In this document: one piece after another, positions 55,221 to 63,584 of the stretch | Layout of the letters: every line of letters starts with the position of its first letter | Position numbering within the stretch: position 1 is the stretch's first letter | Source of the DNA: Symbiodinium natans | Lineage: Eukaryota; Sar; Dinophyceae; Suessiales; Symbiodiniaceae | Reading direction: 5' to 3' | DNA: 64,000 nucleotides | Assembly: GCA_905221605.1 (NCBI GenBank) | Contig: CAJNDS010000569.1 | Location: 718,514 to 782,513, forward strand | Notes under the pieces: model-generated | Seen by the model: the letters and a program-made list of their open reading frames with translations, nothing else | What the model was told of the DNA's origin: nothing | Database searches by the model: none | Program-made: the position numbers and the translations under genes

Positions 55221-55445
55221 ATGGCTGAAGAGCCCAATGAGCCCAAAATCGCGTTTGCACAGACATACAGCATGTTCTTTTGGGCCACGCCCTTGACACA
55301 AATGCTCAAACAAAACATCAGCATCACTCAAGAGAGCCTCGACACCTTAAACACTGCACAAGAGCCTACAAGCCTCGGAGGACCCTCAAGCCAACGCATT
55401 TCTACTATCTGCTCAAAAAGACTAATCCCCATATTGCCCTTATAA
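55221..55445 (+). CDS. candidate plus-strand ORF
   Basis: Starts at CAACCATGG with MAEEPNEPKIAFAQTYSMFF, then WATPLTQMLKQNISITQESL. The composition is protein-like, but no donor or second exon was found, and the right end may run into an inverted-repeat element (TCTACTATCTGCTC). No family recognised. Confidence 0.3.
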   Translation: MAEEPNEPKIAFAQTYSMFFWATPLTQMLKQNISITQESLDTLNTAQEPTSLGGPSSQRISTICSKRLIPILPL

Positions 55446-55543
55446 GGAGGAATGTTGTTTTCAATTTCGGGGGTTCTTTCCACAATAGATTATGGCTGTC
55501 ATTTCTCCTGCTCTTACCCTCCCTCACCGGAAAAAACTGTGTC

Positions 55544-55603
55544 CTCAGTGGCACTGCGTCTGCGCGCACACCAGCCACCCGCTGGCTGACCTTCAGCGGC
55601 CTC
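55544..55603 (-). CDS. WCxRR cassette (PAGGWCARRRSATE)
   Basis: A 60-nt phase-0 exon starting EAAEGQPAGG after GGGCAG, ending GAG before GACACA. Confidence 0.6.
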
Positions 55604-55683
55604 CTGCCCACGTTAAGGGGTCTTTTGCCAGGTCGGTTTTGCACGGGTGGGATCAGGGTACAGGAAGCCTAAGCCTGTTGGCA

Positions 55684-55767
55684 TTTAGGGTTTAGGGTTT
55701 AGGGTTTAGGGTTTAGGGTTTAGGGTTTAGGGTTTAGGGTTTAGGGTTTAGGGTTTAGGGTTTAGGG
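55684..55767 (+). repeat. TTTAGGG tract
   Basis: About twelve perfect units, one of the longest in the window. Confidence 0.9.
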
Positions 55768-55926
55768 CAAGCATCTCAAACACAGCAAACACTGGCTTCC
55801 TGGATGGTCAGAGACTCCGAGGGTGGCATGAGAGAGATGCTGCAGAGCAGGGGACTTAGCCTTACTGTTGGTTCGTAGGGAACGGGGGAATCAGGTGCCC
55901 CATATAATCCCTTAAAGAGTAAAAAA

Positions 55927-55962
<36 letters not shown>

Positions 55963-56325
55963 GTATATACATATATATATATATTTAACATATATATATA
56001 TATATATATATAGGCCCCCAAGATGTGTACACTTTCAGCCCTATGGGGGATCATAGTATCCCATAAGTTCATTCAGCTACTAAGTGGAAGAAATCCTTGT
56101 CTGCCATGATGAGATAGAGGAAGCTTAAGCAGCCATTGGATAAATTTAAAAAAAAACTTCTCAACTTTGCAAAACAGAGACTCTGCAAGGCGATACAAGC
56201 AATTGAGGACCAGAGGGGTTCTTCTTAATCATACATAGTGCTGCGCAAGGACTATGCCGAGGAGGGCAAGCCCCCCCTGTGCATGTCGCATGCCCCAGCC
56301 AGGTCACCAGGAATGCTATGACACA

Positions 56326-56430
56326 CTTCTTTTCTTCTTCTTCTTCTTCGTCGTCCTCTTCTTCTTCTTCTTCTTCTTCTTCTTCTTCTTCTTCTTCTTC
56401 TTCGTCCTCTTCTTTTCCTTCTTCTGTTAT
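56326..56430 (+). repeat. (CTT)n microsatellite
   Basis: About 30 CTT units with CGT interruptions, just after a predicted exon on the minus strand. Confidence 0.9.
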
Positions 56431-56485
56431 ATGACACGCTCTACTTCTCTCTTTGTCTCCCTTGTTTTAATTGCGGGCTGTCGTC

Positions 56486-56554
56486 CTCGGTCGAGCCGCG
56501 TCTGCGAGCACACCAGCCGCATTCTGGCTCTCCTTCGACCAACTCGTCGTCCGC
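56486..56554 (-). CDS. WCxRR cassette (ECGWCARRRGSTE)
   Basis: A 69-nt phase-0 exon starting ADDELVEGEPECGWC after GGAAG, ending GAG before GACGAC. Confidence 0.55.
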
Positions 56555-56689
56555 CTTCCAAGAACATCCCCATACACCACGCTACCGTAAATACTTCCCC
56601 AGTGTAAATCATCCATACACCTTTGTTGCAACCCTAAACCCTATAAACACAAACCCATGTACACGTAGCAAGGAGGCTTGTCCGGCGTC

Positions 56690-56734
56690 CTCGGGAGTGT
56701 TGCGGCGACGATTGCAGCATCCGCAGGCAAAGGC
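56690..56734 (-). CDS. divergent cassette (AFACGCCNRRRNTPE)
   Basis: A 45-nt phase-0 exon after GACCGAG, ending GAG before GACGCC. W is replaced by C. Confidence 0.55.
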
Positions 56735-56833
56735 CTCGGTCGCGCTGCTTTGTTGAGAAGGCACTGCGTACCCACAGATCGCGCATGCACGTAAGAATGT
56801 GGGGGGGGCCAGCTTATAGAAATTCACAACTTC

Positions 56834-56942
56834 TACTATTTGCTGAAGCACTCCCAAAAAAAACCAAGATAAAATCCCTGTATTCTCGTTACAAGGAAGA
56901 AAGTTCAATTTTCTGGGGGGTCCTTTAAGCACACAGTAGATT
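56834..56942. mobile_element. CTACTA-TGCTTAAG family element, copy 2
   Basis: CTACTATTTGCTGAAGCACT pairs with CCTTTAAGCACACAGTAG. Confidence 0.6.
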
Positions 56943-57002
56943 TGGGCGCACCTGTTTGGCTTCGGTGCTCTATAGAAGCTCCAGGCCCATCCCCATGCCC
57001 GC

Positions 57003-57047
57003 CTCGCCCATGTTCTCCCCTTCTGCGTCGGCCGCAGCGCTCGCGTC
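57003..57047 (-). CDS. EERAAA-GENMG microexon, copy 3
   Basis: A 45-nt phase-0 exon, DASAAADAEGENMGE, acceptor CCTGCAG, donor GCGGGC (GC). Confidence 0.6.
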
Positions 57048-57544
57048 CTGCAGGTGCGACAAGCACGCTATAGGGCCGACTTGGGTAACCAACCTCCACC
57101 CAAGTGTGCACGCAAGGGCCTTACAAGAAGCCCTAGATTCCAAACATCCGCCCTAAACCCTAAACCCCCAAGCAAGCCTTTGAATCGAAGGTTTGGGGGC
57201 TTTAAGCCAAGTACTGGAGCGTCTGGATTTCTCCATTGACTGCACGCCGGCAGAAGCGGCACGGCTTTTGTGAGTCACGTTTTCAGTGGGCAAAAGTTGT
57301 AATCTTTGGGTGATGCTGGTGTTGCCACGGGCAAAACAAGAAACATGCTACAATCTACTAAGAACCCATTAATAATAAGCAGTAGAGTTTGAAGGCGAAC
57401 ACGTGCGATGATCGTTTCTATTCAAAAAACGGGACTGGTCTGAGTCATCGAAGCCAGGAATATACTTCTTGTGCAGGTACCACCCACTGGCCCGTTTAGG
57501 GAGACCACCACCTCCACCACCACCTCCACCATGCCAGTCCGCAC

Positions 57545-57616
57545 CTCGTCGACGTTCTCGCAGCCACATCGTGGGCAGACCGAGCCCAAGTAAACGAAGC
57601 CGCAGGCCGGGCAGTT
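57545..57616 (-). CDS. zinc-ribbon cassette exon 7 (divergent)
   Basis: A 72-nt phase-0 exon: NCPACGFVYLGSVCPRCGCE then NVDE, acceptor CTGGCAG, donor GTGCGG. CxxC...CxxC is kept with a shorter loop. Confidence 0.75.
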
Positions 57617-57619
57617 CTG

Positions 57620-58925
57620 CCAGGGCTTGACAGTGGGAAGACTCTTGAGGGTTTAGGGTTTTTTTTGCCACCCGCCTAGCAGATCCCAGAGGGTTTAGGG
57701 TTTAGGCTTGCACCATGGCACTGCTGATGCGCTGTGTATGGGTCCCCGCGACACGGTCATGGAATCAAAAGGAGCGCGCAGCACGTACCGCATGCTTGAG
57801 CCCCTAAACCCGAAACCCTAAACCCCAAACCCTAAACCCTAAACCGCTTGCAAGCGCCCCTCCAGCTGACAGCGTAGGTCCCGGCCAGCAAGCTGTGCCC
57901 CTAGGACCTGCGGGCTTTCCTTTCAAGCCGGGCATTTGCCTCGCCTCTCCATCGAGTGTACATCTCCACACATGCATCTACATCCTACAAGCAAGATAGC
58001 CTTACGCCAAACACCCCCTAAACCCTAAACCATACACCGCTGGGGGGGGGGGCTGTTTAGTTCATGGCTGTTTTGAGTAGACTGCTTTCTACTTTACAGT
58101 TTGCCCCACGCGCCCTACAGTTGCGAGGACGAACGGAAGCATCCCGGCCGTCACTCCAAGAGGTTACTAAGGCATGCAGGTCTTCCACCTAATTCCCCGC
58201 CACTTTTGCAGCCAGTCACTCCAGCCAACATCAGCAAGCAATTCCGGGGTTGGATATATATATATATACATATACATATTTATATATGTGTGTAGGCTAT
58301 AGGCTACTGTATCTTGGGGTTTTAAACGAAGGGCTAATCTTGGCAATTTGTTTACGCTTCTGAAATAATTATTCTGATGCGCCTGCAGGTCCCCGACGGC
58401 GTCAGGCATTCTGCCCTCGTCCTCCAACCAGGATGGACTTAGACTTCGGCAACCGACGGGTTTTGGGGCTTAGGGTTTAGGTAAGTTTAGGGTTTAAGGT
58501 TTGGGGTTTAGGCAAACCTTAAACTTAAACATGCCCCGAAGCTCTTCGTCAAGCATAGCCAAGTAGATATGACCCACAGTGGGTGGGGGTTTACAGGCAA
58601 ACTTCATCTATGAGGCTATAGGAGGTTCGCGGATCTCAAAGTGCGGCTTGCGATGGCTTGGGGGTATGTGTTTTAACGTGTGCCAGTGTGCCAGGTCATG
58701 ACCAAGCTGGTGCGCCGACACGTGGCCATGATGCTGCACACCATCTCTAAGAAGCCCTGGTCAAAGTTTGCAAACGCGCATGAACTACTTCGGGGTTCTC
58801 AAGCAATCTGAGCACTGCACTCGCGCGCCATGCAACCAGAAATACACGCATGTAACCAAGGCATGCGAGCCGGCTTGCGATTCGACTGTCCAAGGCAACC
58901 CGCTTGCGTTAGGGTCAGCGTGGCC
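57620..58925. other. stretch without a supportable gene
   Basis: Short telomere-type runs at 57650-57706, 57801-57845 and 58467-58512, and a TA-rich patch at 58250-58290. No exon I trust. Confidence 0.5.
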
Positions 58926-58932
58926 CACGCAC

Positions 58933-58971
58933 CTGCTCCCCTGCCATCGGCACAGGTGCAGCGCTCTCTTC
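58933..58971 (-). CDS. EERAAA-like microexon, copy 4 (divergent)
   Basis: A 39-nt phase-0 exon, EESAAPVPMAGEQ, acceptor GCTTCAG, donor GTGCGT. Confidence 0.45.
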
Positions 58972-59228
58972 CTGAAGCAAGAATGGCAGTCTACTAAACC
59001 CTAACTAAACCCTTTTTTAAAACCCTAAACCCAGAAGCATGGTGAAGTCGAGGGTGTGTAGAGGGCACACTCTGAACATTCCTCTCTCGCATTCTCTCGG
59101 TTTGCTGTTCCTTTCCAAATTTTCTCACGGCTCTCTTGCATTGTCTCATGCCTGGATCCTGTTTGCAAAATTCCAAATTGAGGACTGCTGAGGCCCTCTG
59201 CTCAGACATCGGGGTCTCATGACCACAT

Positions 59229-59767
59229 CTACTTTGCACTGGAGCGGGCGGGCTTGACATAGGCCATGTTCATTCTGTGTAAGGCCTCCTGAAATGCTTT
59301 GGAGATCTGCTCCGGGGCGATGTGTGACAGGCAATGCTCTTGTAGAGGGGATGAAGGGTAAAGCTTCCTGCAAATGCCTTCCAAGGAGGTGCCTCTTCAG
59401 AAATCGCAAAGAATTCCATTTGCCCTGTGAACTCCTTCACGAAATCAGGGACGCCAGATCAAATCTTGGAACGGCCGCAGAGAGCAGACGCGTACATGCG
59501 AGCTCACCGGAAGCGTCTTGGACTAAGTTGAGGAAGCCACCTTCCTCAAAGAAGGAGGCAGATTTGTAGCAGGTGCTGACGCCGGCAATATACTCCTGCT
59601 AAACGAACTTCCGGCTGACTTGCAACAGGGCCGTGAATATCCCTCCCAGTCCCCACTTTGCCTGCACCAGCGTTGCCTGGCCATGGTGGGGTTTGCAGGG
59701 TGTTGGTGCTAGCTTTGCCCACGGGCGCATTCTCAAATGAGCGGGGCAAACTTGGGTCACCAGCATT
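59229..59767 (-). CDS. exons of an unrecognised gene (3' end)
   Basis: Minus-strand segments read as one protein: about 59767-59609 (MLVTQVCPAHLRMRPWAKLA, then KWGLGGIFTALLQVSRKF); about 59600-59514 (EYIAGVSTCYKSASFFEEGG, FLNLVQDAS, then GTGAGC); about 59455-59360 (VPDFVKEFTGQMEFFAISEE, APPWKAF); and 59367-59229 (HIAPEQISKAFQEALHRMNM, AYVKPARSSAK, stop). The last two overlap in different frames, so an intron or frameshift lies near 59340-59370. The whole segment lacks telomere-type repeats. It looks like a soluble globular domain; I do not recognise the family. Confidence 0.5.
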
Positions 59768-59787
59768 CATCCCGTAAACCTGCTAGG

Positions 59788-60003
59788 CTAGACAAGAATA
59801 GGCAGACTAAAGACAAAGACATGCAGCTCGTCAGAATCCAGTGCTGGGGCACTGGGGAGGAGGGGGTCACTATCGAGAAGTGGATGTGAACGGTTTGCCT
59901 GGTATTTTTGTAACGCAGTGCAAGGTCTGGGCTTCAGGACCAGCACTGAAGAGCAGGCAAGTCTGTGATCCTTGCGCTGACCTAAGCCAAAGTCCTCAGC
60001 CAT
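59788..60003 (-). CDS. candidate ORF upstream of the 59-kb gene
   Basis: MAEDFGLGQRKDHRLACSSV and on, 71 codons. An alternative frame over the same bases (KNTRQTVHIHFSIVTPSSPV) is also open, so the frame is uncertain. Confidence 0.25.
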   Translation of the reverse strand: MAEDFGLGQRKDHRLACSSVLVLKPRPCTALQKYQANRSHPLLDSDPLLPSAPALDSDELHVFVFSLPILV

Positions 60004-60726
60004 GAATGTGACACTTGGTTGCTGTTTAGACTAAGAGCCTCACAAAATCTCAGCGGACTGGGAAGGCGTAGGGTTCTCAGAGTTCAACCTGACCCTGGTG
60101 GGGCCGAAACATGCTAACTAAGAAGGGCTTCAAGCTCGTGGAATCGCTTGCGCGCTATGGCACCTCGTTGCTGGGCTCCAGAAGCATGTATTCCTCCTCG
60201 GAACATTAAGATGCAGGGCTGCGAAAGGCTAGTCCTACCAGCACACCGGACTGCTAGCAATACAGTGCTATGTCCTGACATTATTTCTTCATCCGACCTG
60301 CTTTCCTTATCCCCCCAATGATCCCGAGCTGGTTCGAATTTGATTTTGATTTAGGGGTCCGGACTATCGGATTTCGGCGGGCCACATGATCCTGAGCACG
60401 CTCAAACCATTAGCGCCCAGATGAGCCCATGGATGGATGTCTAGAGTTTACAGGGTTTCAAGCAGCAACAGCAACAGCTACAAGAACAACGCCAACAAGG
60501 AAGCCTGATGTCAAAGCGGGGATGCTCGAAAAGCGTGTTCTTCGGGTGCTTGCCACCCTTCTTCCGCCCCGACGGCGCCGCACCGTAAGCCACGCGCATG
60601 CGAAAAGCCTTCTACAGCATACCCATGATTCAGAATGATTCTGATAGCGATCTGGCTCTTGATGTGGGTTCCCCAGGGTGGGTTCCTAGTGGCTTGGACT
60701 TGGAAGCAGATACCCAGATGTCCCGT

Positions 60727-60948
60727 CTATGTAACCACCAGGCAAGGAGAAAGTGAAGGTAGAGCTACACCCGTACCAAGATCTATATAGATCACTTTCC
60801 TGGGCGGTTTCCTGTTCGCATGATCACGCAATAAGACTCGGTAACCTCTCGGGTGACCTTCATGGATGGACTGGTGGGCCGCTAAGGTGTCATGAAACTG
60901 ATGGTGCACGGAAGGAAAAGTAAGGGTAAACTGCTCTCCCTCCCTCAA
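60727..60948 (-). CDS. candidate exon, unrecognised
   Basis: The open frame includes HQFHDTLAAHQSIHEGHPRG, then YRVLLRDHANRKPPRKVIYI, with protein-like composition. Splice sites not resolved. Confidence 0.3.
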   Translation of the reverse strand: MREGEQFTLTFPSVHHQFHDTLAAHQSIHEGHPRGYRVLLRDHANRKPPRKVIYIDLGTGVALPSLSPCLVVT

Positions 60949-61069
60949 AAAAGCCCTGCTGAACGTAGTTCATTCCGTGCGCAAGGCACTTCAATTATTC
61001 AAGGGGAGCAAAGCGTATAGCACGCTTGAAAGCAACACACCTAAACACAGCATGCGGGTGGCAATCGTC

Positions 61070-61108
61070 CTCTTCCTCATCTCGCCGGTGACAGCACCAG
61101 CCACAGGC
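61070..61108 (-). CDS. divergent WCC cassette (ACGWCCHRRDEEE)
   Basis: A 39-nt phase-0 exon after CAACAG, ending GAG before GACGAT. Confidence 0.55.
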
Positions 61109-61473
61109 CTGTTGCTTTGAGGTGCTTCCCGGTCTACAGTCTTCAGCTCCCTTTTGCTTTTTCAGAACTATATAATTAAGTGGTGAGATGTGGTGAGCAG
61201 GAGCTTTAGGTTTGGGTTCTTCGGTTCGCTTCGTGCCTCGGCACCATCCTCCATGTCAGCATCAGCCTCCTGCCGATGGAGGCTACACATCCCCACATGA
61301 CAAGGGGCGGGGTGCATCTACACCTGAAGTGTCGCACGCGTGACACGCCAGCAAAACCACCACATAAAATACAGGACGCCTGACCAAGCTAAGTTCACAT
61401 GCAGGGTTTCCGGCACTAAACCCTAAACCCGAAACCATAAACCCTAAACCCTAAACCCGGGGGCTGCTCCAGC

Positions 61474-61539
61474 CTCGCCCGACTTGGCGCGCCGCGCGCA
61501 CCAACCGCCTGCCGGAGGACCTTCGCCCGCCTCGCCGTC
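61474..61539 (-). CDS. WCxRR cassette with GC donor (AGGWCARRAKSGE)
   Basis: A 66-nt phase-0 exon starting DGEAGEGPP after AGTGCAG, ending GAG before GCTGGA. The clean acceptor supports the exon start inferred for the whole family. Confidence 0.65.
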
Positions 61540-61570
61540 CTGCACTACAGCTTCACGACTCCATCCTTAT

Positions 61571-61674
61571 CTATACTCCCCTTAGAAACTTAATAAAAAT
61601 AGTGTGTTTTTTAAATATCCTCTTGGGTTTTATATAAACAAAATTTAGAAGATATGTTCCTAAGGGGGATATAG
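61571..61674 (-). mobile_element. introner-like element copy 3
   Basis: 104 bp, CTATACTCCCCTTAGAAACT to AAGGGGGATATAG, with an imperfect flanking repeat TTAT/TCAT. It lies about 30 nt from the acceptor of the cassette at 61474-61539, in the presumed intron upstream of it. Confidence 0.75.
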
Positions 61675-61687
61675 TCATTGGGGCGAC

Positions 61688-61812
61688 TGCTATGTGCTTA
61701 AGAACCCCCCCCCCTCCAACAAAGTCAAGAATGCTCTTCCTTGTGCAAGGGTAAGGTAGCGAGTATGTTCATTCTATTGTTTGGTGTTCTTAAGCAAGTA
61801 GTAGGTGCGTGG
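61688..61812. mobile_element. CTACTA-TGCTTAAG family element, copy 3
   Basis: CTGCTATGTGCTTAAGAACC pairs with GTTCTTAAGCAAGTAGTAG. Confidence 0.65.
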
Positions 61813-62273
61813 GTTCTGTAATAAATTGCCAACACTGGGATGGAGGGATGGACGAACAGAGGGCTGAACGGGTGAACGGATGGATCTGCGATGCGATGGA
61901 TCTGCAGACCCTTTTAATTAGTACCTATAAATTTAGGGTTTAGGGTCCAAATATTTGTCGGGTTTATAGGGTTTGTCTTGAGGGGGGGCTCAAGGTTTAC
62001 TCGTGTATCTCCTGGCTCACGGAATCCGTCCCAGCCGCTAGAAGCTTTAGGATCTTCGGGATCTGGGAGTTCTCATAAACTAGGAGGACTTAATTCCAGT
62101 GCTGAATTCCATGGGCTACCTGTATACTTCAAGAAGTACGAGTCATCATCGTGCTCGTTCATGGCATCACGAAAACGAGCCGCGCTGTCATCGGGCAACC
62201 CTAAACCCTAAACCCTTTTCCAAGAGCACCCTAAACCCTACACCCTAAACTGCGCATTTTGCTGGGCACAGTC

Positions 62274-62309
62274 CTGCGCCGCTCGCCGGCCACAGCACCA
62301 CCCACGGGC
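62274..62309 (-). CDS. divergent WCC cassette, GA donor (ARGWCCGRRAAQ)
   Basis: A 36-nt phase-0 exon after CAACAG, ending CAG before GACTGT. Compare 63088-63123. Confidence 0.6.
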
Positions 62310-62440
62310 CTGTTGCTGCGAGGCAATGCCCTACTTAATTGTAGACTCTGCCGTTTTTTCGGCTGCTTTTCCAAAACAGGAACTGTTTAGGAGCTTTTGG
62401 GGGAAGATTATTGCTGCTACATCTGATGTTGGCTTCGTGC

Positions 62441-62479
62441 CTCCCCGTCGCCACTGCCCTCTGTCGCGGCATCAGGCTC
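62441..62479 (-). CDS. EPD-type microexon 2
   Basis: A 39-nt phase-0 exon, EPDAATEGSGDGE, acceptor GTGAAG, donor GCACGA (GC). Confidence 0.6.
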
Positions 62480-62731
62480 CTTCACCGCATCATGTCCGAA
62501 ATGCGAGTGGGACAACCCTAAACCCTATAAACCCTGAATCCTATGAACCCTTTATAAACCCTAAGCCCTCGCCCCCCTCCCCTTCTCCCTTCAGCCCCCT
62601 CCCCCCCGCCCTCCTTGACCGCCTTGATCTTGCTATTAATGGCTTCTGATGTCTTTTTGTTGGGGGGATGGAGGGGGTTTAGTACGGGTTTAGGGGAAAC
62701 TTTGCTTGCGCTGCCGTCTGCTCCGTCCGTC

Positions 62732-62797
62732 CTCGCCCGCCTTGGTGCGCCGCGCACACCAGCCGCCCGCTGAAGGAGCATCCCCCGCATCGCCCTC
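62732..62797 (-). CDS. WCxRR cassette (SAGGWCARRTKAGE), copy 1
   Basis: A 66-nt phase-0 exon starting EGDAGDAP after GTGCAG, ending GAG before GACGGA. Its region is duplicated at 63519-63584. Confidence 0.65.
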
Positions 62798-63087
62798 CTG
62801 CACCACGGCTTCCAAACTATACAAGATTGCATGGGAGGTGGACAAGGAAAACGAATGCGGTGGCTTCGTTTGGCGGAGAACCCTTGTATCAGATCTTGCT
62901 AGGACGAGGACAGATGAGGGCTCGAGCCGAGTATACTCTTCGTTCTAGCAAAGGCAGGCCGCTCTCCGTAGGGCTTGAAAAGCTGTAGGGTGATAGTATA
63001 AAGCGGGAATCTTGCAGCTCACAATCGTCGTCGCCGTCCTTCGTAGCTATACACAAAAAAGAGCGAGCTTGCACTGGGCAACTGCAC

Positions 63088-63123
63088 CTGCGCCGCTCGC
63101 CGGCCCCAGCACCACCCGCCGGC
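63088..63123 (-). CDS. divergent cassette, GT donor (AGGWCWGRRAAQ)
   Basis: A 36-nt phase-0 exon after CAACAG, ending CAG before GTGCAG. Confidence 0.6.
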
Positions 63124-63260
63124 CTGTTGCTGCGAGGCAATGCCCTTCCTAGCTAGTCTAGAGTTCCCGGCGGCGTGCGTGCCTTTCAATAATTTAAAAA
63201 CAAGAACGCAAGAGTTTTGGGGTTTGATTATAGGAGGCCTTACTGCTTCTGGCTTCGTGC

Positions 63261-63299
63261 CTCTCCGGCGCCACTGCCCTCCGTCGCGGCATCAGGCTC
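63261..63299 (-). CDS. EPD-type microexon 3
   Basis: A 39-nt phase-0 exon, EPDAATEGSGAGE, acceptor CTCAAG, donor GCACGA (GC). Confidence 0.6.
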
Positions 63300-63518
63300 C
63301 TTGAGCGGGCGCGACGTTCCCGCATCATATCCCCAGATGCAGCAGGGGAGGGGGCACATCTACCAGAAGCATCATGTGCTTGACAAGTCAGCCCGGCGAC
63401 TAGAATGCAGGCTTACATCTTCAACTAAAGGGACGTTTGGATGCTACTCATGAATGGTTGTCTTCCCCTGGGGGGTTTAGGGGAAACTTTGCTTGCGCTG
63501 CCGTCTGCTCCGTTCGTC

Positions 63519-63584
63519 CTCGCCCGCCTTGGTGCGCCGCGCACACCAACCGCCCGCTGAAGGACCATCACCCGCATCGCCCTG
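63519..63584 (-). CDS. WCxRR cassette (SAGGWCARRTKAGE), copy 2
   Basis: A 66-nt phase-0 exon starting QGDAGDGP after GTGCAG, ending GAG before GACGAA. The order WCC cassette, EPD microexon, WCARR cassette is the same at 62.3-62.8 and 63.1-63.6 kb, so the three-exon block (about 800 bp) is duplicated. Confidence 0.65.
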
